From assembly GCF_011044175.1 (NCBI RefSeq), contig NZ_CP049057.1, positions 1,627,501 through 1,691,500 on the forward strand: a DNA stretch of 64,000 bases. Direction: 5' to 3'. This stretch comes from Rasiella rasia (lineage in GTDB: Bacteria; Bacteroidota; Bacteroidia; Flavobacteriales; Flavobacteriaceae). Both the position numbers and the translations under genes were made by a program. The notes beneath the pieces were generated by a model. It did not search any database and was not told the DNA's origin. It saw only the letters and a list, made by a program, of their open reading frames with translations. Of this stretch, positions 53,178-61,226 are shown one piece after another (position 1 is the first letter of the stretch; each line of letters starts with the position of its first letter).

Positions 53178-54584
53178 GTGGCTCTAACATTTAGTTCTTA
53201 TAAAAAATTAGCGTTTCCAGTACTTGGATCGCTGATTCTCTATTTGCTTTTTGCTTACCACCTAGAGCGTAGTGAATTTTTAAAACTGCTGTTGCTTTAC
53301 GCAGGTCTATTTTTTTGTGCGTGGAAAATCATTGAACATTCAAAGTATAATTTTTGGGTTTTAGCGGGGCTTGGTGTTGGTTTAAGACTACTTTTTCTCC
53401 CAGTCATCCCAAATTTGTCTCAAGATTTTTATAGGTTTTTGTGGGATGGACGATTATTAATTCAGGGGGTAAATCCGTATTTAGTTACGTCCGAACTATT
53501 TTTCACAGATCTTCCCGCTGCACTAGAAGTAACCTCTGGAAAGCAAGTTGCACAAGCTACCCAATTATACAAAGGTATGGGTAGTCTTAATGCGAGTCAC
53601 TACAGTAATTATCCTCCAATTAATCAGTTGTGTTTTGCCATCGCTGGTCTTTTATCGGGTAAAAGTATTGTAGGTTCGGTAGTGGTGTTAAGGGTTCTCA
53701 TTATTCTTGCCGATTTGGGGATATTATACTTCGGAAAGCGTCTCCTAGTGGCTTTTAACTTACCTGTAAAGAACATCTTCTGGTATTTTCTCAATCCGTT
53801 TATCATAATTGAACTCACTGGCAATCTACATTTTGAAGGAGTAATGCTGTTTTTTGTGGCGGCATCACTAGTTGCCTTGCACAAAGGCAAATGGTTTTGG
53901 GCAGCAATCTTATTAGGGATTTCGGTTTCGGTTAAATTACTACCATTGCTGTTGTTACCGCTGTTTTTTAAATGGTTTAGCACAAAACACAATACCTTTT
54001 GGGGCAGCTCTTCAACGGCATTAAGAATTCTAAAATTGCTATCATTTTATACAGTCACGTTGGCCACAGTTGTTATAACATTTGCTCCTTTTTTATCAGC
54101 AGATTTTATTTCAAATTTTTCTGCTACTATAGGGCTATGGTTTCAAAATTTCGAATTCAACGCTAGTATTTACTACATCATTAGATGGATTGGCTTTCAA
54201 GTTGTAGGCTGGAATATTATAGGTACTGTAGGTAAGGTGCTACCACTTGTAGTTATTACAATAGTTTTATGTCTTACCTTTTTCCGAAGAAATACAACTA
54301 CGCAGCAACTTATAACAGCGATGCTCTTTGCTGTTTCTGCATATTTTTTACTTTCTACCACTGTGCATCCATGGTACATAGCAACCCCTTTAGTGCTTTC
54401 GGTATTTACACGTTATAAGTTTCCTATAGTTTGGAGTTTTGTGGTTGTACTAAGTTATTCGGCCTATGGTCCAGAAGGTTTTCAGGAGAATTTATGGCTT
54501 GTTGCACTAGAGTACTTGTTGGTAGTTGGAATTGCCTTATATGAAATTTTAGCTAAAAAAACCTCTCAAGTGGTTTATACTTAA
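53178..54584 (+). CDS. GT-C family mannosyltransferase-like membrane protein
   Basis: Integral membrane protein of 468 aa with about eleven helices. The acidic motif NLSQDFYRFLWDGRLLIQGVNPY after the second or third helix is the usual first-loop motif of GT-C glycosyltransferases that use polyprenyl-phosphate sugars. Another typical stretch is FYFLNPFIIIE-like (NIFWYFLNPFIIIELTGN). It starts at GTG. Its stop overlaps a terminator stem used by the convergent RMD1 gene. The acceptor is unknown. Confidence 0.82.
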   Translation: MALTFSSYKKLAFPVLGSLILYLLFAYHLERSEFLKLLLLYAGLFFCAWKIIEHSKYNFWVLAGLGVGLRLLFLPVIPNLSQDFYRFLWDGRLLIQGVNPYLVTSELFFTDLPAALEVTSGKQVAQATQLYKGMGSLNASHYSNYPPINQLCFAIAGLLSGKSIVGSVVVLRVLIILADLGILYFGKRLLVAFNLPVKNIFWYFLNPFIIIELTGNLHFEGVMLFFVAASLVALHKGKWFWAAILLGISVSVKLLPLLLLPLFFKWFSTKHNTFWGSSSTALRILKLLSFYTVTLATVVITFAPFLSADFISNFSATIGLWFQNFEFNASIYYIIRWIGFQVVGWNIIGTVGKVLPLVVITIVLCLTFFRRNTTTQQLITAMLFAVSAYFLLSTTVHPWYIATPLVLSVFTRYKFPIVWSFVVVLSYSAYGPEGFQENLWLVALEYLLVVGIALYEILAKKTSQVVYT

Positions 54585-54591
54585 GAGGTTT
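54552..54591 (-). terminator. Terminator after the RMD1 gene, overlapping the GT-C stop
   Basis: The arms AAACCTCTCAAG (54559-54570) and CTTAAGAGGTTT (54580-54591) pair with one mismatch around a 9-nt loop. On the minus strand a run of T follows, so it fits the RMD1/polyamine transcript. It includes the last codons and the stop of the plus-strand glycosyltransferase. Confidence 0.75.
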
Positions 54592-54596
54592 CATGG

Positions 54597-55373
54597 TTAA
54601 AATACTTTTGTAACAAACAAGTCAATAATCTCTACAAAGATGAGAATGATAATAATCCATTCTAGTGTACTGCTCTCTTTATGATTCCAGATATCTTTAA
54701 AAAGCTCGAGGTTCTCTTTTATAATAGTGATTCGGTCTTGAATGTTTCGATAGCGATTTTTTAAATCGAATGTTCGTTTCAGCTCATTGTCTAGTTTAGC
54801 AAGTTGTTCATCCTGCCAAACTACTTCGGGTGAATCGAATATATATAGATTTTCATAAATCGCATTCTTAATATTCAGTGTTCTACCAATAAACTTTTTC
54901 AGCTTTGTACTAGAGATACGCAAACGTCCCCTTGTTTCTAAAGATTTGGTATGTATACTAGCTTCTTCTAACAGTTGTTCGGTAATTTCTGAATAACGAT
55001 CTAACGCCACAGATTGCGAAGTATGCAACATTACGAGTCTAATCATTTCTTCATCTATCTCTGGCAGTGTCACGCTATTAAAACCTACCTCAAGCGTTTT
55101 CTCTTTCAGCACTACATTTATATCTTCAGAAAGATGTTCGGGCATACTACCCTTTCCGTAGGGCTTTAAAACAGCTTCTATTTGTGTAATGCTACTTTTA
55201 GCTACATTAAAATAGCCAACAATACCAAACTGAAAAATATATAAATATTTGGTATCGCTTAACTTGTAAAATAGCTCATCGCTATCGCCATAAACCAATG
55301 TACCCTTAAAGTTAGCGCGCACTTGTTTAATATTGATGTGCTGCGCAATTTGGTGTGATTGTACTTTGTACAT
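54597..55373 (-). CDS. RMD1/DUF155 family protein
   Basis: Protein of 258 aa of the RMD1 (DUF155) family, known from yeast sporulation and mitochondrial proteins and common in bacteria. FQFGIVGYFNV is near the start, helical segments with RFNLKNRYRNIQDRITI-like pattern follow, and a C-terminal hydrophobic anchor (TLEWIIIILIFVEIIDLFV) ends the chain. The biochemical role is not known. It is 20 bp downstream of the deoxyhypusine-synthase-like gene and is probably the last gene of the polyamine operon. Confidence 0.87.
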   Translation of the reverse strand: MYKVQSHQIAQHINIKQVRANFKGTLVYGDSDELFYKLSDTKYLYIFQFGIVGYFNVAKSSITQIEAVLKPYGKGSMPEHLSEDINVVLKEKTLEVGFNSVTLPEIDEEMIRLVMLHTSQSVALDRYSEITEQLLEEASIHTKSLETRGRLRISSTKLKKFIGRTLNIKNAIYENLYIFDSPEVVWQDEQLAKLDNELKRTFDLKNRYRNIQDRITIIKENLELFKDIWNHKESSTLEWIIIILIFVEIIDLFVTKVF

Positions 55374-55393
55374 GTCGTGTGTTATAAAAACGC

Positions 55394-56368
55394 TTACATG
55401 CCTAACAAGTAGGCAAAAATTAAGGGTGCTACAATAGTTGCATCGCTTTCAATGATAAATTTAGGCGTGTTTATATCTAACTTTCCCCATGTTATTTTTT
55501 CATTGGGGACGGCGCCAGAGTAACTTCCGTAGCTTGTTGTAGAGTCTGAAATCTGACAAAAATAGCTCCAAAAAGGTATGTCGGTGCGCTCCATATCCTG
55601 ATATAGCATAGGTACTACACAAATTGGAAAATCTCCTGCAATACCTCCTCCAATCTGAAAGAAACCAATCCCTTTGTCTGAATTTTCCGTATACCAATCT
55701 GCTAAAAACGTCATATATTCAATACCACTTTTCATGGTAGACGCTTTCAACTCACCTTTTAACACATAGCTTGCAAAAATATTACCCATGGTACTGTCTT
55801 CCCAACCTGGGCAAACAATAGGGAGGTTCTTTTCTGCTGCTGCATACATCCAACTATTTTTTATGTCTATTTCGTAATACTCTTCTAGAACACCACTTAA
55901 CAATAGTTTGTACATGTATTCATGAGGTAAATAACGTTCTCCTGCTGCTTCACTGTCTTTCCATATTTTTACAATATGTTCTTGTATTCTTCGGAAAGCT
56001 TCTTCCTCAGGAATACAGGTGTCTGTTACACGATTCAATCCTTTTTCCAACAAATCCCACTCATCTTGTGGTGTTAGATCACGATAATTAGGCACTCTTT
56101 TGTAATGACTATGCGCTACCAAGTTCATTATATCTTCTTCGAGATTAGCCCCTGTACAAGAAATTATATGCACTTTATCCTGCCGAATCATTGCAGCAAA
56201 TATTTTACCTAGTTCTGCAGTACTCATAGCCCCGGCCAACGAAACCAGCATTTTAGCACCATTGTTTAATTGATCTTCATATCCCTTTGCTGCATCTACT
56301 AAAGCCGCGGCGTTAAAATGGAGGTAGTATTTCTGTATAAAATCTGAAATTGGACTTTTAGTATTCAT
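55394..56368 (-). CDS. Deoxyhypusine synthase family protein
   Basis: Protein of 324 aa with the NAD-binding fold of deoxyhypusine synthase: LVSLAGAMSTAELGKIF, ISCTGANLEEDIMNL, GWEDSTMGN and QIGGGIAGDFPI. The catalytic lysine of the family is kept at Lys296 in EKITWGKLD. Bacteria have no eIF5A, so this enzyme probably uses the aminobutyl-transfer chemistry for a polyamine such as homospermidine. The gene follows agmatinase with an 11-bp overlap, which supports a polyamine role. The start is the ATG that gives the standard N-terminus, inside a longer open frame. Confidence 0.88.
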   Translation of the reverse strand: MNTKSPISDFIQKYYLHFNAAALVDAAKGYEDQLNNGAKMLVSLAGAMSTAELGKIFAAMIRQDKVHIISCTGANLEEDIMNLVAHSHYKRVPNYRDLTPQDEWDLLEKGLNRVTDTCIPEEEAFRRIQEHIVKIWKDSEAAGERYLPHEYMYKLLLSGVLEEYYEIDIKNSWMYAAAEKNLPIVCPGWEDSTMGNIFASYVLKGELKASTMKSGIEYMTFLADWYTENSDKGIGFFQIGGGIAGDFPICVVPMLYQDMERTDIPFWSYFCQISDSTTSYGSYSGAVPNEKITWGKLDINTPKFIIESDATIVAPLIFAYLLGM

Positions 56369-57293
56369 CTTCTGCGTCTTTAAATTTTGAAACTGAATTT
56401 TGTTTGTCATTAAAATTACTTTCGAAGGCTTCGTCTTCATCTTCTCCCGCAAACTTGTAGCTTAACATTTTGTAGTACAATTTGGCAGCAAGAAAGTCTG
56501 AAGATTTATCTTCTTCTCGTGGGCAGAGCTCTACAATATCGAACCCCACTACATTCTTCACTTCAAAAACCTGTTTTAGAAAATCAAGAGTCTCGTACCA
56601 TAACAATCCGCCTGGCTCTGGAGTACCAGTAGAAGGCATAATTGAAGGATCAAGCGCGTCTAAGTCGAAAGTGATAAAAACATTTTCTCCTAGTGCCTCA
56701 ATCACATTATCTATCCAATACTCATCGTTAGCCATGTCGTGCGCAAACCATGTTTTTTCAGTATCTAAAACAGTGGTTTCTGCCACGTCCATGCTTCTTA
56801 TACCAACTTGTATTAGGTTTGTGGTCTGACTGGCTTCAAATACCGCACAAGCGTGATTACAGCTTGAACCTTCATATTCTGAACGTAAATCGGCATGCGC
56901 ATCTATATGCAACACGGTAAGGTTATCGAAACACTCATTAAAGGCGCGAATGGTTCCAATAGAAATACTGTGTTCTCCGCCAAAAAGGGTTACAAACTTA
57001 TTTTTTAGAATATACTCTTTGGTTTTTGCATGTACTGCACTTACTACGGCTTCTGGAGACGACTTTTCAGCAATCGCATCGGCTAGATAAATTCCTTGTT
57101 TGTACACTTCGGTTTGTGTCTCAATATCGTATAACTCCATATTCTCTGAAGCGTGTAAAAAAGCTTCTGGCCCTTTGTCTGCACCTTTCTGAAAGGTACT
57201 AGTGCCGTCGTAAGGAACAGGAATGAGTACAATTTTTGAAGTTTCTAGTGCCGCATATTCTTTAGAAATGCCAGCATATGTTTTTGTGTTCAT
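56358..57293 (-). CDS. speB: Agmatinase (ureohydrolase family)
   Basis: Binuclear manganese ureohydrolase of 311 aa. The metal ligands are in LFGGEHSISIG, HIDAHADLRSEYEG and TFDLDALDPSIMPSTGTPEPGG. It hydrolyses agmatine to putrescine and urea; arginase-like alternatives are less likely given that arginine decarboxylase lies 8 bp upstream. The C-terminal 25 residues are acidic. It overlaps the deoxyhypusine-synthase-like gene by 11 bp. Confidence 0.92.
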   Translation of the reverse strand: MNTKTYAGISKEYAALETSKIVLIPVPYDGTSTFQKGADKGPEAFLHASENMELYDIETQTEVYKQGIYLADAIAEKSSPEAVVSAVHAKTKEYILKNKFVTLFGGEHSISIGTIRAFNECFDNLTVLHIDAHADLRSEYEGSSCNHACAVFEASQTTNLIQVGIRSMDVAETTVLDTEKTWFAHDMANDEYWIDNVIEALGENVFITFDLDALDPSIMPSTGTPEPGGLLWYETLDFLKQVFEVKNVVGFDIVELCPREEDKSSDFLAAKLYYKMLSYKFAGEDEDEAFESNFNDKQNSVSKFKDAEDEY

Positions 57294-57301
57294 TTTTATA
57301 A

Positions 57302-58747
57302 TTAGTTAGTCGAAAAGTTAGTTTCTTGCTGTAAATGTGCTTCAGTTGTTTTTTGGGAATACCCTAAAATGTCTAACAGCTGATCGCTGGTTTGTTGCTC
57401 AGAGAATAGCTTTGTTGTAATATTCCCGTTTGCATCTTTATCTATTAAAATATGTTTTGGGCTTGGTATTAAGCAATGCTGTAGACCCCCAAAACCACCA
57501 ATTGTTTCTTGATAAGCCCCTGTATTAAAAAACCCGATGTATAATGGCTTTTCTTTTTTATACTTCGGAAGATAAATAGCGTTCATGTGTTGCTCACTGT
57601 TGTAATAATCATCACTGTCGCAAGTTAAACCTCCTAATAAAACACGCTCGTATTCGTCATTCCAACGATTTATTGCCATCATGATAAAGCGTCTGCTAAT
57701 AGCCCAAGTATCAGGAAGGGTTGTAATGAATGATGAGTTAATCATATTCCATTTCTCACGATCGTTTTGTTGTTTTTGGTATAAAATCTCATAGATAGCA
57801 CCCCCGCTTTCGCCTACTGTAAAGCTTCCAAATTCTGTAAAGATATTAGGCACAGGAACGTCTGCTTCTGCACAAGTACTATTAATCTGATTCACAATTT
57901 CATTAATCATGTACTCATAGTCATAGTCGAATGCTAAAGAATTTTTAATTGGAAATCCGCCACCAATATTCAGGCTATCCAAACTTGGGCAAACCTTCTT
58001 AAGTTTGGTGTATACTTTTAAGCACTTTACTAATTCGTTCCAATAGTAGGCGTTATCTCGTATTCCTGTATTGATAAAAAAGTGAAGCATTTTAAGCTCA
58101 ACTTTGTCGTTATTTCTAATTTGCTCTTCGTAAAAAGGAACGATGTTTTTGTACCCGATGCCAAGTCTAGAAGTATAGAATTCAAATTTTGGTTCTTCTT
58201 CCGAAGCAATTCGAATCCCTACTTTAAAGTCGCCTTCAATTTCATTAGAAAGCAACGTAAGTTCTTCGTAATTGTCAATAATAGGTATACAGTTTTCGTG
58301 ACCGTTATTAATTAATCGCGCAATGTTCTGCACATATTGGTCTCTTTTAAAGCCGTTGCAAACCACATAGGTTTGATTGGTTATTTTACCTTCAGCCTTT
58401 AAATTTTCAACAATATTAATGTCGAAAGCCGATGATGTTTCAATATGAATATCGTTTTGCAAGGCTTCCTCTAATACATGCTTAAAGTGAGAACTTTTTG
58501 TGCAATAGCAATAGTTATAAGAACCTTTATAGTTCTGGTTCTCTATGGCGCTCGCAAACCACTTCTTGGCTCTCTGAATGTTTTCTGAAATTTTAGGCAA
58601 ATAAGTAAACTTTAACGGTGCTCCGTACTGTTGTACCAATTGCATTAAATCAATATCATGAAAAGTTAACGTTTCATTTTTAAGAGTAAATTCTGGTTGC
58701 GGAAAATCGTATGTCTGATTGATTAAATCAATATATTTTGTATTCAT
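57302..58747 (-). CDS. speA: Arginine decarboxylase (fold III, PLP-dependent)
   Basis: PLP enzyme of 481 aa with an alanine-racemase-type barrel. The Schiff-base lysine is probably Lys84 in YCYCTKSSHF; LNIGGGFPIKNS binds the PLP phosphate, and LGGLTCDSDDYY contains the catalytic Cys-Asp pair of the C-terminal domain. It is shorter than the 630-aa SpeA of E. coli but of the length common in Bacteroidota. It converts arginine to agmatine and is followed by agmatinase after 8 bp. A long leader (about 290 nt) with a consensus promoter precedes it. Confidence 0.9.
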   Translation of the reverse strand: MNTKYIDLINQTYDFPQPEFTLKNETLTFHDIDLMQLVQQYGAPLKFTYLPKISENIQRAKKWFASAIENQNYKGSYNYCYCTKSSHFKHVLEEALQNDIHIETSSAFDINIVENLKAEGKITNQTYVVCNGFKRDQYVQNIARLINNGHENCIPIIDNYEELTLLSNEIEGDFKVGIRIASEEEPKFEFYTSRLGIGYKNIVPFYEEQIRNNDKVELKMLHFFINTGIRDNAYYWNELVKCLKVYTKLKKVCPSLDSLNIGGGFPIKNSLAFDYDYEYMINEIVNQINSTCAEADVPVPNIFTEFGSFTVGESGGAIYEILYQKQQNDREKWNMINSSFITTLPDTWAISRRFIMMAINRWNDEYERVLLGGLTCDSDDYYNSEQHMNAIYLPKYKKEKPLYIGFFNTGAYQETIGGFGGLQHCLIPSPKHILIDKDANGNITTKLFSEQQTSDQLLDILGYSQKTTEAHLQQETNFSTN

Positions 58748-58835
58748 TGTAAGGTGTAATTCTGTTGAAAAAAACTAATATAGTAGGGTGCTGCAAAAAA
58801 TGATGCAGACTGGTAACTTGAACAAGTATGGTTAC

Positions 58836-59018
58836 TTAGATGCGGATTGGGTTAAGCCAATAGGCTAAACGAGAAGCAATGCCCTTGGTTTTAATAACCG
58901 GGCCCTCCATTGTAGGGGTAACGGAAGCTAGCTTTAGATTTCGGTTGTCTGCCTGGCAGATTGTTTTTGAATATGACTTCCTCTTTTTCAAAAACCCGAA
59001 CATAGAAACAGTTGTCAA
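58836..59018 (-). CDS. Possible 60-codon leader ORF of the polyamine operon
   Basis: A basic 60-aa frame (GFLKKRKSYSKTICQADNR...) begins about 15-20 nt after the predicted transcription start and ends 88 nt before arginine decarboxylase. I do not recognise it and there is no proof of translation. Hairpins are predicted nearby, for example ACTTG-TT-CAAGT within 58813-58835, just past its stop. It could be a leader peptide, or an accidental frame in a structured leader. The 420-bp gap 58748-59167 otherwise holds a promoter and the terminator of the upstream gene. Confidence 0.3.
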   Translation of the reverse strand: MTTVSMFGFLKKRKSYSKTICQADNRNLKLASVTPTMEGPVIKTKGIASRLAYWLNPIRI

Positions 59019-59040
59019 AAGTGTTCAGCTAAGAATGGCG

Positions 59041-59069
59041 CAAATTTAATTTATTTTTAGAATTGGCAA
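59041..59069 (-). promoter_or_regulatory. Promoter of the polyamine operon
   Basis: On the minus strand TTG (59069-59067) and TAAATTTG (59048-59041) are spaced by 18 bp, a good match to the Bacteroidota consensus. Transcription would start near 59035, giving a leader of about 290 nt before arginine decarboxylase. Confidence 0.65.
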
Positions 59070-59119
59070 TTTTTTTTATGATTTTTTTTCGTTTTAATTT
59101 GAAGTCTTTTTTTAAACAA

Positions 59120-59147
59120 AAAGGGTCTCATTTTAATGAGACCCTTT
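59120..59147 (-). terminator. Terminator after the RluB-like gene
   Basis: A perfect 13-bp inverted repeat AAAGGGTCTCATT / AATGAGACCCTTT with a 2-nt loop lies 20 bp beyond the RluB-like stop and is followed by T-rich sequence on the minus strand. Confidence 0.9.
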
Positions 59148-59167
59148 AACTGTTTTTTTCTGAAAAA

Positions 59168-60079
59168 TTACAGCATTGAAAACAATTCTATTTCTTGTTT
59201 TGTTAGAACCTTCCAACGTCCACGTGGTAGATCCTTTTTTGTAAGATGTGCGATTGTTACACAATCTACCTTAACAACGTTGTAGCCAAGATGTTCAAAA
59301 ATGGTACGAATAATACTATTTCCCATATTTTTAATTTTGAGTCCCACTTCTTTTTTTGAAGCATTCTTCACATAACTTATTTCTTCAACAGCATGAGTTT
59401 CTCCTTTTATGGAAATTCCTTCTCTAATAGCATCGATATCTGCTGCTTTCAAATTTTTATTTAACTCAACATGAAAAAGACGTTCCATCCCTTTGCTGTG
59501 AAATTTTTTCATTAAAGCATCATCATTGGTAAATAAAATAAGTCCTGTTGCATTTCTACCCAAACGCCCAACAGGCATCACATTGGCCGATGTTGCATTA
59601 CTTATTAAATCCATAACGGTTAGCCCTTTGCTTTCACTAGTGGTAGAAGCAACAGACTTTGGTTTATTAAGTAAGATATAGGTATCTAACTCTGGGTTGA
59701 TACGACGCCCATCAAAACGTACATCGTCTTCACGTTTTACCTTGTGTCCCATTTCGTTAATTACCTTGCCATTTACAGTAACCAAACCAGTGGCAATATA
59801 GGTATCTGCCTCACGTCTAGAACATACACCACTGTTGGCTATGTATTTATTGAGGCGAATACCTTCTGTTTTATTAACAGTCTTTTTCTTAGCTGCACTT
59901 GCTTTTCCCGCAAGTGCTCCTTCGGCATTGCGTCTTTTTGGTGCTAAAGGCTTTGCTCCTGATTTTTTATGCCCAGTACTTTTTACGGGTGCATTTCCTC
60001 GAGAAGTGCTTTTGCCTTTACCCTTTGCGCCTCCTCTTCCGGAAGTCTTTCCTTTTCTTGTATTATCTTGTCTGCTCAT
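59168..60079 (-). CDS. RluB/RsuA-like pseudouridine synthase homologue lacking the catalytic Asp
   Basis: Protein of about 303 aa with three parts: a basic, low-complexity N-terminal tail of about 70 residues (Gly/Lys/Arg/Ser/Thr), an S4 RNA-binding domain (IRLNKYIANSGVCSRREADTYI), and a pseudouridine synthase domain. The motif that is normally GRLDxxTxGLLLLTND reads VGRLGRNATGLILFTND, so the catalytic Asp is replaced by Gly at about residue 174. The rest of the fold (GMERLFHVELNK, NSIIRTIFEHLGY, LPRGRWKVLT) is preserved. It may bind rRNA without catalysis. A TATCTTTG promoter box lies upstream. Confidence 0.88.
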   Translation of the reverse strand: MSRQDNTRKGKTSGRGGAKGKGKSTSRGNAPVKSTGHKKSGAKPLAPKRRNAEGALAGKASAAKKKTVNKTEGIRLNKYIANSGVCSRREADTYIATGLVTVNGKVINEMGHKVKREDDVRFDGRRINPELDTYILLNKPKSVASTTSESKGLTVMDLISNATSANVMPVGRLGRNATGLILFTNDDALMKKFHSKGMERLFHVELNKNLKAADIDAIREGISIKGETHAVEEISYVKNASKKEVGLKIKNMGNSIIRTIFEHLGYNVVKVDCVTIAHLTKKDLPRGRWKVLTKQEIELFSML

Positions 60080-60141
60080 CGTCAAATCCGCACGTACGGC
60101 TCCTTTTAAAACACTAAAAATTAGTGCATTGTTATTTTTTG

Positions 60142-60149
60142 CAAAGATA
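60142..60149 (-). promoter_or_regulatory. Candidate promoter (-7 box) of the RluB-like gene
   Basis: TATCTTTG on the minus strand fits TAnnTTTG, 62 bp before the ATG. The palindrome AAGCC-tatt-GGCTT lies in the spacer upstream. The rest of the 227-bp gap up to the prenyltransferase stop shows no clear element. Confidence 0.5.
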
Positions 60150-60306
60150 CATAAAGCCTATTGGCTTCTAACATCAAAAGATAAAATTTGAGGTGATAAA
60201 TTTCAAATGCTACGGGGCTTAGGGTAATTAAACAATTTAAAGTTCTGAATTAACTATCTTAAACCTATAAAAAACAGGTGCTAAATTGCTATAGCCACGA
60301 CTCTAA

Positions 60307-61212
60307 TTACCCAAATCTTTTTAAGACAAGGCTAACATCAATAAGTACGATACTGAAAACTCCTATGACAATAATAAGCTTTAAGATGTTGTGTAGTATG
60401 ATATAATGAATTTTTCGTGCCGAATTCCAAAGTATAAAATCGAACAACGCCAATCCAATAATACTTCCGAAGAAAAAGAAATTCATATAACCAATCTTAA
60501 ATTTGGTAAGTAATAAGATAATAGGAACCAAAGTGGCAATGCTCAAGATAGTTAACATGCGTTTCGAGAGCGTTTCACCATAAACAACTGGTATTGTTCT
60601 ATAACCTTGTGCCAAATCGCCTTTAAGATTCTCTAAATCTTTTGTAAGCTCTCTCATGGAGATTAGGAGAAATAAAAAGGTAGCGTGAACAAAAATAACT
60701 ACGTCAAAATTTCGATAGTAAATAAACACAGCAAAAAATGGGATGACCGCTAGAATAGCCGCTGTAATATTACCAATAAACGCATACTTTTTAAGTTTGT
60801 GAGAATAAAACCAAATCGCAAAAATATAAATAGAAAAGAACAGAACTGCTCTGAAACTCACATAGCTAGCAAAAATAACCGATAGGAAATTTAGCACAAA
60901 ATAGCCGTTGAGTTTGGTTTGCTGACTTACCAATTTGTCTAGCATCGTTTTATGCGGTCTGTTTATGACATCCTTCTCTGAATCGTAAAAACTATTAATA
61001 ATATATCCACCAGCAATGGCAGAAGCCGAAGCCAATACTAGCATAAGCAAATTAAGATCGAATAACACCTTTTTTAAAGGTAACTGTGGGGCAAGTATAT
61101 ATATAGAGGTGAGATACTGTGCTAAGACAATAACAAGAATGTTGTAGCCACGCACAATCGAAAACAAGCTGAAAAACTTTAATAGAAAGTATTTCTGTTT
61201 TCTGTTAAGCAT
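60307..61212 (-). CDS. UbiA family prenyltransferase (geranylgeranylglycerol-phosphate type)
   Basis: Integral membrane prenyltransferase of 301 aa with about eight helices. Both Asp-rich motifs are present: NSFYDSEKDVINRPHK and KDLENLKGDLAQGYRTI. Database-style naming for this flavobacterial group is geranylgeranylglycerol-phosphate geranylgeranyltransferase, an archaeal-lipid enzyme, but the real acceptor in bacteria is uncertain. It follows the mevalonate kinase gene by 14 bp, which places it in an isoprenoid operon that supplies its prenyl donor. Confidence 0.87.
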   Translation of the reverse strand: MLNRKQKYFLLKFFSLFSIVRGYNILVIVLAQYLTSIYILAPQLPLKKVLFDLNLLMLVLASASAIAGGYIINSFYDSEKDVINRPHKTMLDKLVSQQTKLNGYFVLNFLSVIFASYVSFRAVLFFSIYIFAIWFYSHKLKKYAFIGNITAAILAVIPFFAVFIYYRNFDVVIFVHATFLFLLISMRELTKDLENLKGDLAQGYRTIPVVYGETLSKRMLTILSIATLVPIILLLTKFKIGYMNFFFFGSIIGLALFDFILWNSARKIHYIILHNILKLIIVIGVFSIVLIDVSLVLKRFG

Positions 61213-61226
61213 TTAAGTAAGGGAGT

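Noticed and set aside
58854-60168. Shared 13-mer AAGCCAATAGGCT in the arginine decarboxylase leader and before the RluB-like gene
   Set aside because: Dozens of 13-mer matches are expected by chance in a 64-kb window, and spacing to the genes differs.
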